Source of the DNA: Cyclobacterium jeungdonense
Lineage (GTDB): Bacteria > Bacteroidota > Bacteroidia > Cytophagales > Cyclobacteriaceae
NCBI RefSeq assembly: GCF_010994275.1
Contig: NZ_WMCD01000015.1
Coordinates: 1 to 64,000 of the forward strand
Length of the DNA: 64,000 nt
Direction of reading: 5' to 3'
In this document: piece by piece, positions 53,810 to 63,255 of the stretch
Position numbering within the stretch: the first letter of the stretch is position 1
How the letters are laid out: the number at the start of each line of letters is the position of its first letter
Made by a program: the position numbers and the translations under genes
The notes under the pieces: model-generated
What the model saw: only the letters and a program-made list of their open reading frames with translations
Databases searched by the model: none
What the model was told of the DNA's origin: nothing

Positions 53810-54073
53810 TTAATCTTTCACTTCCTCATAATCGATATAATCTCCACCGGAAATGTTTCCAGATGAGCCTTTTTTCTGTTCGCCCGGCACGAAATCCACA
53901 TTGACATTTCCGTCCCTGGGTTTATTTTTTTTTCTAGCCTCTTCCCGTTGGGCAGCCTGAACCTGATCGGCAAATTTTTTCAGTTTGCTATTTAGGAAGT
54001 AACGAAGCAGACTTGAAAATATCCACCCCAAGGCAATGAAGAATATAATAATCTTTAAAATCATGGTAACCAA
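53810..54073 (-). CDS. DUF4834 family small membrane protein
   Basis: An 87-residue protein with one N-terminal transmembrane helix (ILKIIIFFIALGWIFSSLLRY) and a charged cytoplasmic tail ending SGGDYIDYEEVKD, the hallmark of DUF4834 in Bacteroidota. Function unknown. The start may be the second methionine at 54064. Confidence 0.82.
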   Translation of the reverse strand: MVTMILKIIIFFIALGWIFSSLLRYFLNSKLKKFADQVQAAQREEARKKNKPRDGNVNVDFVPGEQKKGSSGNISGGDYIDYEEVKD

Positions 54074-54207
54074 TTTTGAAAATCCAGTGATTGAAGTGGG
54101 GATGATAAGTCAACCCTTTAATCTCCTAACGGAAATTTTCATTTCACCATTCAATATTAAATGAAAAATAATAGAAAAACCAATTCGCTTTTCTCCTGGG
54201 AGCAATT

Positions 54208-54241
54208 AAAAATAGCCCGGCCTCCGGGAAAGGAGGCCGGG
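54208..54241 (-). terminator. Rho-independent terminator of carB
   Basis: On the minus strand CCCGGCCTCC and GGAGGCCGGG pair perfectly around a short loop and are followed by CTATTTTTAAT. It is about 20 bases past the carB stop. Confidence 0.85.
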
Positions 54242-54261
54242 GTTAAGAGACTATCCGACAG

Positions 54262-57081
54262 TTACCTGCTCAGGTAAAGGTTTCTCTCGGCATAGATTTT
54301 AAGAAAGTAATCATCCATCAGGTCATCGATAAAATAAATGGCCTCTCCCGTTGATTTCATTTCAGGCCCCAGCTCCTTATTGACATTTGGGAATTTATGA
54401 AATGAAAAGACCGGTTCCTTTATGGCATACCCTTTTTTGAAGGGGGCGAAATTGAAGTCTGTTACTTTCCTTTCCCCTAACATCACCTTGGTGGCGTAGT
54501 TAACGTAGGGTTCCCTATATGCTTTGCAGATAAACGGCACGGTACGGGATGCCCTGGGATTAGCTTCGATGACGTACACTTTATCGTTTTTAATGGCAAA
54601 CTGAATATTGATCAGGCCTTTGGTTTCCAGAGCCAAAGCGATTTTTTCGGTAAAGGTTTCAATTTGCCGGATCACCAGGTCCCCGAGATTGTAGGGAGGA
54701 AGAACGGCGTAAGAGTCGCCGGAATGGATCCCAGCCGGCTCTATATGTTGCATGATACCGATGATATACACATTTTCTCCGTCGCAGATAGCGTCAGCTT
54801 CGGCCTCAATGGCTCCTTCCAGAAAATGATCGAGCAGGATTTCATTATTAGGAATGTCCCGTAGCACATTTACTACATGCTGTTCCAGTTCTTTTTCATT
54901 GATGACGATCTTCATTCCCTGGCCGCCCAGCACATAAGATGGCCTTACCAATAGGGGGAACCCTAATGTTTTGCACAGCTCCAGTGCCTCATCGGTACTG
55001 TGAATGGTGCCAAACTCGGGATAAGGAACACCGTTTTCTTTCAGTAAAGAGGAAAATTGTCCACGGTCTTCCGCCAGGTCTAGCGCTCTGAAACTGGTCC
55101 CCAAAATGGGGATATTGTATTTATCCAGCTTTTCGGCCAATTTTAGCGCCGTTTGTCCACCCAATTGCACAATTACACCAATGGGGTTTTCATGGAGAAT
55201 GATCTCATAAATATGTTCCCAAAATACCGGCTCAAAGTAAAGCTTATCTGCAATGTCAAAATCAGTGGAAACGGTTTCCGGGTTGCAGTTAATCATGATT
55301 GTTTCATAACCACATTCCTTCGCTGCCAGCACGCCGTGAACGCAGGAGTAATCGAACTCGATTCCCTGACCTACCCGGTTGGGTCCTGATCCCAGGACTA
55401 CCACCTTCTTCTTATCAGAAACTTCGGATTCGTTTTCTTCACCGAAACTGGAATAGAAATAGGGGGTTTGAGCTTCAAATTCGGCAGCGCAGGTGTCCAC
55501 CAATTTGAATACCCGGCGAATGCCCATTTCATCCCTTCTTTTGTTGAAGACCTCACTTTCCAGGCATCCCAGTAAATGGGCTATTTGCCTGTCAGCATAC
55601 CCCTTATGCTTCGCTTTTTTCATCAGTTCGGCGTCGATGGTCTGCAGGGTCTCTTTTCCGATGGTAATGTCCAAATGCACTAACTCCTCAATTTGCTTCA
55701 AAAACCATTTGTCAATTTTCGTCAGATCTTGAATAGTCCGGAAGGAAATCCCAAGTTTAAAGGCATCGTAGATGTGAAATAGCCTGTTCCAACTGGGGTT
55801 GGCCAGGCTGTATAATATTTCATCCTGATTTTTCAGTTCCTTTCCGTCAGCACCAAGCCCGTTCCTTTTGATTTCCAGTGATTGACAAGCTTTTTGAAGG
55901 GCTTCCTGAAAGTTTCGGCCGATTCCCATTACCTCCCCGACGGCTTTCATCGAAAGTCCCAGTTTTCTGTCCGATCCTTTAAATTTATCAAAATTCCATC
56001 GTGGTATTTTTACGATTACGTAGTCAATGGCAGGTTCGAAAAAGGCGGAAGTATTTCCGGTGATGGAGTTTTTTAACTCATCCAGATTGTATCCTATGGA
56101 AAGTTTGGCTGCTACTTTTGCAATGGGATATCCGGTAGCCTTGGAAGCCAGCGCAGAAGATCGGGATACCCTGGGATTGATTTCCACACCAATGATGGTT
56201 TGGTTATCCGGGCTTACCGCAAATTGTACGTTACATCCACCAGCAAAATTACCGATGCCGTTCATCATGCGGATGGCCTTGTTTCTCATTTCCTGGTAAA
56301 CCGTATCCGGCAGCGTCATGGCGGGAGCCACGGTGATGGAATCTCCGGTATGTACTCCCATAGGGTCAAAGTTCTCAATAGAACAGATTACCACCATGTT
56401 GCCAATATTATCACGCAATACCTCCAGTTCGTATTCTTTCCAACCCATAATACTCTGTTCGATTAGTACCTCGTGGGTAGGGGAGGCCTGAAGGCCCGCA
56501 CTAAGCGCTTTCTCAAAACTATCAGGTCCGTCTACAAATCCACCTCCGGTTCCGCCAAGGGTGTAGGAAGGTCTAATGACCAGGGGAAAACCGATTTCCT
56601 GGGCAATTTCTTTTCCCTGAAGAAAAGAAGTAGCCGTCCGCCCAATGCAAACGTCCACATTCAACTTCTCCATCAATGCCTTGAATTTCTCCCTGTTTTC
56701 GGCAGTTTCTATGGCATCTATGTCTACTCCGATCATTTTCGTCCCAAACTTTTGCCAGATTCCGGCTTTATCACAATCTATGGCAAGATTGAGCGCTGTT
56801 TGCCCGCCCATGGTCGGCAATACACAATCAATATCAGGGTGCTCCTTTAAAATTTGAACGATGGATTTTTTCTCCAACGGCAACAAATAAACATTGTCTG
56901 CTGTCACCGGATCGGTCATTATGGTGGCCGGATTGGAATTGATTAGGGTTACTTTGATTCCTTCTTCCCGGAGCGAACGCGCCGCCTGGGAGCCGGCATA
57001 ATCAAATTCGCAGGCCTGACCAATGATGATGGGACCGCTACCGATGATGAGGACATGTTTGATGCTACTGTCTTTTGGCAT
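54262..57081 (-). CDS. carB: Carbamoyl-phosphate synthase large subunit CarB
   Basis: CarB makes carbamoyl phosphate from bicarbonate, ATP and ammonia for pyrimidines and arginine. The 939-residue protein has two ATP-grasp halves: GSGPIIIGQACEFDY, PSYTLGGTGGGF and VEINPRVSRSSALASKATGYP (as INPRVSRSSALAS) in the first, GSGPNRVGQGIEFDY, PSYVLGGQGM and VIEANPRASRTVPF in the second. It ends soon after the second half, about 130 residues shorter than E. coli CarB, so the allosteric MGS-like domain is missing or elsewhere. carA is not adjacent. Confidence 0.96.
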   Translation of the reverse strand: MPKDSSIKHVLIIGSGPIIIGQACEFDYAGSQAARSLREEGIKVTLINSNPATIMTDPVTADNVYLLPLEKKSIVQILKEHPDIDCVLPTMGGQTALNLAIDCDKAGIWQKFGTKMIGVDIDAIETAENREKFKALMEKLNVDVCIGRTATSFLQGKEIAQEIGFPLVIRPSYTLGGTGGGFVDGPDSFEKALSAGLQASPTHEVLIEQSIMGWKEYELEVLRDNIGNMVVICSIENFDPMGVHTGDSITVAPAMTLPDTVYQEMRNKAIRMMNGIGNFAGGCNVQFAVSPDNQTIIGVEINPRVSRSSALASKATGYPIAKVAAKLSIGYNLDELKNSITGNTSAFFEPAIDYVIVKIPRWNFDKFKGSDRKLGLSMKAVGEVMGIGRNFQEALQKACQSLEIKRNGLGADGKELKNQDEILYSLANPSWNRLFHIYDAFKLGISFRTIQDLTKIDKWFLKQIEELVHLDITIGKETLQTIDAELMKKAKHKGYADRQIAHLLGCLESEVFNKRRDEMGIRRVFKLVDTCAAEFEAQTPYFYSSFGEENESEVSDKKKVVVLGSGPNRVGQGIEFDYSCVHGVLAAKECGYETIMINCNPETVSTDFDIADKLYFEPVFWEHIYEIILHENPIGVIVQLGGQTALKLAEKLDKYNIPILGTSFRALDLAEDRGQFSSLLKENGVPYPEFGTIHSTDEALELCKTLGFPLLVRPSYVLGGQGMKIVINEKELEQHVVNVLRDIPNNEILLDHFLEGAIEAEADAICDGENVYIIGIMQHIEPAGIHSGDSYAVLPPYNLGDLVIRQIETFTEKIALALETKGLINIQFAIKNDKVYVIEANPRASRTVPFICKAYREPYVNYATKVMLGERKVTDFNFAPFKKGYAIKEPVFSFHKFPNVNKELGPEMKSTGEAIYFIDDLMDDYFLKIYAERNLYLSR

Positions 57082-57124
57082 GCTTGATGGTTTTTGAAGT
57101 ACTTTACATTTGGCTAAATTGGTG

Positions 57125-57132
57125 CAAAATTA
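57125..57132 (-). promoter_or_regulatory. Candidate -7 promoter box for carB
   Basis: The minus strand reads TAATTTTG, matching TAnnTTTG, 43 bases upstream of the carB start. No clear -33 TTG at the expected spacing. Confidence 0.4.
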
Positions 57133-57332
57133 AACAAATTTATTAAAGATGCACGGAAAAGCCGCTATGGTTTCGTTAACTAATGTGGTTTGCTTATTGA
57201 AACAGGTTCCCAAAGTGGGCGGAAGTAGTTTTTTAGTGGCCCTAGGAATGCTTCCAACCTGCGAATTGTTGTGAACTGCTGTGAAATGCGGGGGCTTGTT
57301 TGTACATTTATTATCCCAACAACATTTAAAAA

Positions 57333-57941
57333 ATGAGTGAAATCAGCGCATCCCGATTTAAAAACACCATCAAAGATATTGACGCGGTCAATGCACAGGA
57401 CCCGAATCAGGAATTGGTAGGTGGTAAATCTTTTGCGAAAGAATTGATTTACGGGATACGCATGTCCGAGATGTTAATGGAAACGTATCCTGATGCCGAA
57501 GAATGCCTGCGAGTGGCTGCGCGTTGCCAACATATTAGCCGTTGGTCGATTCCCAGAGAAGACTTTCCTATGGACCGAAAAGGATACTTGCTTTGGCGAA
57601 CCAAACTCAAGCAATTCCATGGTAAAATAGCAGGTGAAATCATGCTATCAAACGGATATTCCCAGGAGGAAATTCGCAGAGTAGACGACTATCTGAATAA
57701 AAGAAGGCTGAAAACAGACCCCGGCGTTCAGGCGCTGGAAGATGTGATCTGTCTGGTGTTTCTGAAATATTATTTTGAAGAGTTTTACCAAAAACACCAG
57801 CATGAAGAATCCAAGCTGATAGGAATTATTCAGAAAACCTGGAATAAAATGTCTGAGAAAGGCCGGCAAAAAGCCCTTACCCTGTCCCATTCCGCTGCCG
57901 CCACCAAGGTGCTTTCAAAAGCCCTGGCCGACGAAGCATAA
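57333..57941 (+). CDS. DUF4202 family protein
   Basis: The 202-residue soluble protein matches the DUF4202 family: a histidine and acid-rich helical domain beginning ASRFKNTIKDIDAVNAQDPN, with CQHISRWSIPRE, WRTKLKQFHGKIAGEIM and VICLVFLKYYFEEF. The conserved H and D residues suggest an HD-like metal-binding helical fold, but no activity is known. It is divergent from carB. Confidence 0.85.
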   Translation: MSEISASRFKNTIKDIDAVNAQDPNQELVGGKSFAKELIYGIRMSEMLMETYPDAEECLRVAARCQHISRWSIPREDFPMDRKGYLLWRTKLKQFHGKIAGEIMLSNGYSQEEIRRVDDYLNKRRLKTDPGVQALEDVICLVFLKYYFEEFYQKHQHEESKLIGIIQKTWNKMSEKGRQKALTLSHSAAATKVLSKALADEA

Positions 57942-57974
57942 AATTGAGCCTGCCTAAAGGATGGCAGGGAGGTA

Positions 57975-58076
57975 TTACGAGAACGTCACACACCGGGATG
58001 AATATCAACCATGCGAGATTCTCCCGAAAAAATTCGGGACAGGCTATGTGGCCTTTGAAAAGCAAATTATAAACAG
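57975..58076 (+). repeat. REP-like dispersed repeat, copy D (long form, 5' truncated)
   Basis: It carries ACGTCACACA, GGGATGAATAT and CATGCGAGATTC, then the long extension TCCCGAAAAAATTCGGGA and CAGGCTATGTGGCC, ending AAATTATAAACAGATGAAA. The left end with GAAATCGAGCATG is missing. It is in tandem with copy E. Confidence 0.8.
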
Positions 58077-58174
58077 ATGAAATCGAGCATGACGTACCCG
58101 TCACACATTGGGATGATTATAAGCCATGCGAGATTCCATCTGACTGCTGAAAAAAAAATATAAACAGATGAAAC
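58077..58174 (+). repeat. REP-like dispersed repeat, copy E
   Basis: The core ATGAAATCGAGCATGACG to CATGCGAGATTC (58077-58136) starts inside the tail of copy D, sharing ATAAACAGATGAAA. It ends with a second TATAAACAGATGAAA at about 58159-58173. The conserved short form lacks the CCCGA/TCGGG extension. Confidence 0.85.
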
Positions 58175-58183
58175 AATACCGGA

Positions 58184-59125
58184 TCAAGGCATCATTTGCC
58201 GATAAGCAATTACATCTTTTTCTATAGCGGATAAAATTTCTTTTTTACCCATGGTAGGGGAAGCATCGCCGTGTTCTGCACCTCCCAGATCGTATTCTAC
58301 ATGGAGTATTTTAGGCAGCTTACCCGTAAACCCTTTGTGTTCCAAAAGTAGCTGGAAGTCTACTTGTCCTTTACCCAACGGTACATTGACGGGTTGGTCT
58401 TTTTTGTTTGTTGGATTACCCCAAACAAAGTCTTTGAGGTCAAAACTTCTGATTTGATCGCTAATCAGATGAAACACGTTTTCGTAAGACTGGTACCCCT
58501 CTACCTGGGAATGCCTCAAGTCAAACTGCACGCCGATGTGATCGGGATTAATACCCTCTAACAGGTGGTAAATTTCCCAGACCGACCCCCCGATTCTTTT
58601 CCCGGCGTGGTTTTGATAGTGTCCGGTCACACCATGTTTGGCATGAAGTTCTGCTAACTTCCTCATCTCCCCGTTTAGTCTTTTTAGCTCCTCTATGATA
58701 TCTTTTGAGGCAAAAGAGAGGTAACCCATCCGGTAGTCTTTTATTCCTTCCCCAGCCAGGATTCGGAGAAACTCGTCCATTTGGTCCATTTGCCCTACAT
58801 TCATGTCTGTAGTGAGAACAGGTCTGCTCAGCCCCAGTCTATCACTTGCTGAGACTATGGCCGGTAATTTTTTTGATAATTCATCCTTGTCAAAAAACCC
58901 GTTTTTTCTTACCGGAAGGTCTATCCCCTCAAATCCCAGGGTCTTCACGGTTTCCGGCACCTCGCTGAGAGAGAGCCATTGAAGAACTTTGGTGAACAGG
59001 TAAAACGGGCCCGGTGCCCTCATGTTGGAAATAGGCAATGAGAAAGCATTGGCATTAATTCCGGGCAAAATCAAACCAGTGCCTGCGGCTAATAGGATTT
59101 TTTTTAGAGAGGATCTTCTTTGCAT
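58184..59125 (-). CDS. Exported sugar phosphate isomerase/epimerase-like TIM-barrel protein
   Basis: The 313-residue protein begins MQRRSSLKKILLAAGTGLIL, a twin-arginine-like leader, so a folded periplasmic protein is likely. The body is an AP-endonuclease-2/xylose-isomerase-like barrel: LGFEGIDLPVRKNG, GVTGHYQNHAGKRIGGSVWE, GVQFDLRHSQVEG and FDLKDFVWG with possible metal ligands. Bacteroidota have many such proteins acting on modified sugars. It may be functionally related to the DUF1080 type of protein at 547, but they are far apart. Confidence 0.85.
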   Translation of the reverse strand: MQRRSSLKKILLAAGTGLILPGINANAFSLPISNMRAPGPFYLFTKVLQWLSLSEVPETVKTLGFEGIDLPVRKNGFFDKDELSKKLPAIVSASDRLGLSRPVLTTDMNVGQMDQMDEFLRILAGEGIKDYRMGYLSFASKDIIEELKRLNGEMRKLAELHAKHGVTGHYQNHAGKRIGGSVWEIYHLLEGINPDHIGVQFDLRHSQVEGYQSYENVFHLISDQIRSFDLKDFVWGNPTNKKDQPVNVPLGKGQVDFQLLLEHKGFTGKLPKILHVEYDLGGAEHGDASPTMGKKEILSAIEKDVIAYRQMMP

Positions 59126-59305
59126 GATGGGTTATTTGGCTGGAATAAATTTCAAGGTAGGATTTTGGGGGAATTACCGCAAGAATTTTTTTGTAAAAAG
59201 GCACTGCATACTTGGGTGAGCAAGTATAAATCAAAAAATCTAAAACCTGCGGTAAGTTTTTTGTTGTTCATTCCGGAGACAAAAGTCAGACTGGCCGGAT
59301 TGCGA

Positions 59306-59593
59306 TCACACTAAAACGAAAAAAAGAAAGGCGACCCCCAATACCAGAACCATTTTTTTTGCTTTTTCCTTTTGGGTGGCGTCCAGATTTCTCGCCCTCA
59401 GGACCAAAACTGCCAGGCTAATTCCTAATAACTGAAGGGCCAACCCAATCCCCGTAAAATAACTTCCGTAGGCAGTTCCGGGTAATTGCCAGGCCAGAAG
59501 TACCAAGGGCACCATACAAAAAAGAATACCAGCCAGTCCTGCTAAAAAAGAGCGGCTCAAAGATTTTTCAGCCTTGTTTGTTGATCCCATCAT
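59306..59593 (-). CDS. Small three-helix membrane protein, coupled to polX
   Basis: A 95-residue protein with three hydrophobic segments (about 16-38, 42-65 and 78-95) and a basic loop RARNLDATQKEKAKK. Its ATG overlaps the polX stop by 4 bases. I know no function; the family is probably limited to related genera. Confidence 0.7.
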   Translation of the reverse strand: MMGSTNKAEKSLSRSFLAGLAGILFCMVPLVLLAWQLPGTAYGSYFTGIGLALQLLGISLAVLVLRARNLDATQKEKAKKMVLVLGVAFLFFVLV

Positions 59594-61293
59594 AACTTGT
59601 TTTTTTTGCGCTCTTGAAAGTATTGGTTCAGATCTTCAGCCGATTTGGTATTAAGGGTCATGTCTTTGGTTAAGCCACCCTTTCTTCCCACGATTACCCC
59701 GTATTTCATGTCATTGATCCCCTCATTTTCATGTGCATCCGGATTAATACTCAGGGTCACTCCCTGCTCCATCGCGTACCTGACCCAATGCCAATCTAGG
59801 TCAAGACGCCAGGGGTTGGCGTTGATCTCGATAACCACCTGATAGTGGGCACAAGCGTCGATTACTGCCCGATGATCAATCGGATACCCTTCTCTTCGAA
59901 GAAGTAATCTTCCGGTAGGGTGGCCGAGAATGGTGGTGTGAGGATTTTGAATAGCCCTTATCAATCGCTCCGTTGCCTTTTTGGAGTCCATACTTAGACC
60001 GGAATGGATGGAGGCCACGATGTAATCAAAGCTGGCCAGTACTTCTGCTGAATAATCCAGACTGCCATCTGTAAGGATGTCACTTTCTATGCCCTTAAAA
60101 ATACGAAAGGGAGCGAGGGACTCGTTCAGACGGTCTATTTCTTCGTGCTGAATTCGAATCCTGTCCTCGTCCAGCCCATTGGCATAGAAGGCAGAGCGGC
60201 TATGATCGGCTATCCCCAGGTATTCGTATCCAGCCGATTTGCAATATGCTGCCAGGTCCTCCAGCTTATTCTTACCATCACTGTAGGTCGAATGGTTGTG
60301 TAGGGGGCCTTTTAAGTCCTTAAGCGTTAATAATTCGTCCAGGGAATGATCTTGAGCCCATTCCAGTTCTCCGTTTCCTTCTCGCAAGTCTGCCGGAATG
60401 TATGGCATTCCGGCACTGGTGTAGGCTTCTTCTTCCGAAGTAAAGTTTTTCCGGTAAAAATATTCCCCCAGCGTACTGGTTCCTTCTACTGGGTGTAACA
60501 AGTGGGAGGGACTGGAAGTCAGAAGAAGTTTTTTCCTGATAAATTTATCTTTTTCGGCCAAAAGCAAGATAACCTGCAGTCCCATTTCTTTCCATTCGCC
60601 CTGCCAGCGAAACGGGCTACATAGGCGGTCGTTCCGGTGAAGCTCCTCAATTTTACCGATCTTTTTGAGGGTGTCTTTTGGGTTATCTGTTCCGATTAAA
60701 AAGGTAAGATCGTCAACGATTTCAGCCATTTTACCGTAAGACCCCACAGGAGCTAAAACGTCATTCCCCAGCACCTTTTTCAATGTAGTCATTAACAAAG
60801 CTCCTTCATCATCAATGTCTGCGAACAGCCATTTACCCTTGTTGGAAGCATTAAATTCCAGTTTCTGAATAATGCTTTCCTGAGTTTTCTCACCAAATCC
60901 CTTGATTTTTGCTACCTGACCTGATTGGCATGCTTCCATCAGTTCGTGGGTTGAGGTGATTTCTAATTCTTTCCAAAGCGTTTTGATCTTCTTTGGACCC
61001 AAGCCCTTTATTTTAAGTAATTCGAGAATTCCCTGCGGTGTTTTTTCCAGTAGGCCTTCAAGAAAGGGATGCGTCCCGCTTTCCCGGATTTGGATGATGG
61101 CTTCGGCAATGCTTTTCCCAATTCCCGGTAATTCCTGCAACTGAGCTGAATCCAGTTTATCCAAGGATACACCTCCCCTTTCAATGGCGGTGATAGCCGA
61201 TTGGTACCCCTTGATTTTGAAGGCGTTATCTTCATGCAATTCCATCAACTGCATGGTAAGCTGCAAGGTTTTTACGATTTCTTTGTTATTCAA
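59590..61293 (-). CDS. polX: DNA polymerase/3'-5' exonuclease PolX
   Basis: Bacterial PolX fills short gaps in DNA repair. The 567-residue protein has helix-hairpin-helix regions at about 45-150 (LQELPGIGKSIAEAI, IKGLGPKKIKTLW, IKGFGEKTQESI), a palm region (about 165-315) in which the usual GSxRR catalytic loop is replaced by GSYGKM, and a C-terminal PHP domain from about 333 (LHNHSTYSDGKN, GIADHS, HPTGRLLLRR). The start is TTG (61291-61293); it matches the family N-terminus NNKEIVKTL. Loss of palm acids suggests the polymerase may be weak or inactive while the PHP nuclease is intact. Confidence 0.88.
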   Translation of the reverse strand: MNNKEIVKTLQLTMQLMELHEDNAFKIKGYQSAITAIERGGVSLDKLDSAQLQELPGIGKSIAEAIIQIRESGTHPFLEGLLEKTPQGILELLKIKGLGPKKIKTLWKELEITSTHELMEACQSGQVAKIKGFGEKTQESIIQKLEFNASNKGKWLFADIDDEGALLMTTLKKVLGNDVLAPVGSYGKMAEIVDDLTFLIGTDNPKDTLKKIGKIEELHRNDRLCSPFRWQGEWKEMGLQVILLLAEKDKFIRKKLLLTSSPSHLLHPVEGTSTLGEYFYRKNFTSEEEAYTSAGMPYIPADLREGNGELEWAQDHSLDELLTLKDLKGPLHNHSTYSDGKNKLEDLAAYCKSAGYEYLGIADHSRSAFYANGLDEDRIRIQHEEIDRLNESLAPFRIFKGIESDILTDGSLDYSAEVLASFDYIVASIHSGLSMDSKKATERLIRAIQNPHTTILGHPTGRLLLRREGYPIDHRAVIDACAHYQVVIEINANPWRLDLDWHWVRYAMEQGVTLSINPDAHENEGINDMKYGVIVGRKGGLTKDMTLNTKSAEDLNQYFQERKKNKL

Positions 61294-61615
61294 TGCTCGA
61301 TTGGTTCAGATGGCTTCTCTACAAATGTCCACAATATTTGTTTTAAAATAAAATCAATAGTCTTAACTTAAGAGGGATTTTAATAATCCAGAGGGGAGGT
61401 GTTAGTAAGTGGAAGGTTTAATAATAAACCAGTTTCTATCCTTACCTAATTGGCTTTCTCTGGTATAACGAATCAGTTTGATCCGGCTAGAGGAAAACAT
61501 CAAATTAGTGAATTCAGACGATTGGGTTTTTGTTTACCTCGGTAAATAGGTAGTTGAACCCAGAAAAAAATCACTAATCCCCGAACTTGCCGAAATGCAG
61601 AATAAACCTTCAGAT
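61294..61615. other. Intergenic stretch between polX and the secreted protein
   Basis: About 320 bases separating divergent genes. Promoters for both should be here, but I see no clear promoter box, repeat or hairpin. Confidence 0.4.
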
Positions 61616-63205
61616 ATGAATACTATTTTCCTCTTTGCTTTCCTTTCTTTCCTGTCCTTGAGTACATCCACGTTGGCTCAGGTACAGTTTACCCAACGTT
61701 TGGAAGTGGAGACCGAATGGTCGGATGATGATTTCTTTGTATTGCCCAGGGAAAATGGAATGGTGGCTTTCCGGATGAAATCAGAGACCTCCTATGGGAG
61801 TAAAAATATTTTCCAATATGTGGTAGGTGACTTTCAATTACGGGCAGATTCGCCCAGGCAGATTAAACTTGACGGTTTTTATGAACTGGAAGGATTTGAC
61901 CTGGATGAGGATCTTCTGTACGTTTTGTTTAATAAGGGCTCGCAATACGATTCTGAAAAAGCCATTTTCGAAATTAATTTGGAGAATCAAACGATGCAGG
62001 AATTAGAACTCAACAGTATTTTGGAAATGGAGTTGCAGGATTTTCTGGTGTTTAACAAGCATGCTGTTTTCATGGGGAAATACGACTACCGCCCGGTTAT
62101 TCAAATTTTTGATATATTGAGTAAAGAGGTAATTACGGTACCGGGGCTCTTTGAAAAGGATGCGAAAATTCTACAAATGAGAAAAGACCCGGAATTAAAT
62201 GTGTTTGACGTGGTCATTAGCAGCCGTGATTTTTATAAAAAGAAGATCGTATCGATAGTTACATTTGATACCAAAGGTAACAAACTCCGAGAGGTGAAAA
62301 TAGACGATTTGGGAGATCCTTCTATGGAAATTGTGGAGGGATTGCTTACTTCCTCTCATCAGTACAAGCAAGCGCTGATAGGTCCCTACGGTTTAAGGAA
62401 AAAGGAAGCCTATCAGGGATTGTATTTCACCAAAATCAATGAATTTGGAGAATATGAAAACAAATTTTATACCGTTTCTGATTTTGAAAATTTTTTCAAT
62501 TATTTGCCGGATAAGGCCAGGGAACGCAAACTAAGGAGAGTAGAAAGAAACTTGAATCGAGGGAAACAAATACCCATACGGAACGTGGTAGTTACCCGGG
62601 AAATTAATGCCTCGGACGGGTATTATCTGGTATACAATGACCATTTTATTTCCTCTTCTTCCAGGTACATTCCCAGAGATGGCATGTACGCCAGTAATTT
62701 TTACCGTTTAAATCCCATGATGGGAGGATATGGTGGATTATACAATCCTCTTTGGATCGATCCTCGATTTAGAAGCAGTCAGGTGAGTAACCAGTACAAA
62801 TACCTTGCGGCTCAGTTTATATTATTTGATGAGGAGGGGAATATCATATGGGACAATACCCTTAATCTGGATAATGACAGCAAAACCAGGCCGGTTAAGT
62901 ATGGTGAAATCAGTTTTAATGGGCGAAACCTGTTTTATATGTATTTGGATGAGGAGATGTTGATGTTAAGCCAGATAAAAGATGGTGAGGTTGTGATTGA
63001 AAATGAACCCTTTGAGTTGGAATTGATCGATGAAAATGAACGCATTGCCGATACCAAAGAGAGTACCCTGCAGTTGCTCTGGTGGTATGACGATTATTAT
63101 TTACTAAGTGGTAAGCAAAGGATCCGTTATCAGGGAGAAGATGGGCAAGCAAAGAGCAGGGAAGTAAATTTTTTTACTAAAATTAAAGTGGATGATTTCA
63201 TTTAA
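61616..63205 (+). CDS. Large secreted protein of unknown function
   Basis: The 529-residue protein has a Sec signal peptide (MNTIFLFAFLSFLSLSTSTLAQ) and then a beta-rich, acidic domain I do not recognise. Blocks such as VVGDFQLRADSP, YDYRPVIQIFDIL, FNGRNLFYMYLDEEM and LLWWYDDYYLLSGKQRIRY suggest repeated beta-propeller-like strands. A Gly/Tyr-rich stretch (NPMMGGYGGLYNPLW) lies near 370. The frame opens 21 bases upstream, but ATG 61616 is best for the signal. It precedes pyrR by 50 bases. Confidence 0.75.
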   Translation: MNTIFLFAFLSFLSLSTSTLAQVQFTQRLEVETEWSDDDFFVLPRENGMVAFRMKSETSYGSKNIFQYVVGDFQLRADSPRQIKLDGFYELEGFDLDEDLLYVLFNKGSQYDSEKAIFEINLENQTMQELELNSILEMELQDFLVFNKHAVFMGKYDYRPVIQIFDILSKEVITVPGLFEKDAKILQMRKDPELNVFDVVISSRDFYKKKIVSIVTFDTKGNKLREVKIDDLGDPSMEIVEGLLTSSHQYKQALIGPYGLRKKEAYQGLYFTKINEFGEYENKFYTVSDFENFFNYLPDKARERKLRRVERNLNRGKQIPIRNVVVTREINASDGYYLVYNDHFISSSSRYIPRDGMYASNFYRLNPMMGGYGGLYNPLWIDPRFRSSQVSNQYKYLAAQFILFDEEGNIIWDNTLNLDNDSKTRPVKYGEISFNGRNLFYMYLDEEMLMLSQIKDGEVVIENEPFELELIDENERIADTKESTLQLLWWYDDYYLLSGKQRIRYQGEDGQAKSREVNFFTKIKVDDFI

Positions 63206-63232
63206 GGCGGGCATGCTCAAGCAAATAATTCC

Positions 63233-63240
63233 TATATTTG
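63233..63240 (+). promoter_or_regulatory. Candidate -7 promoter box for pyrR-pyrB
   Basis: TATATTTG matches TAnnTTTG exactly, 15 bases before the pyrR ATG. Transcription would start about 7 bases downstream, leaving a leader of only 8-10 bases. No TTG at the -33 position is obvious. Confidence 0.5.
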
Positions 63241-63255
63241 CTCCAAATTTCAATC

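Noticed and set aside
57975..58174. Possible CRISPR-like array
   Set aside because: Only two unequal units with shared edges, no regular spacers and no cas genes; it belongs to a dispersed repeat family.
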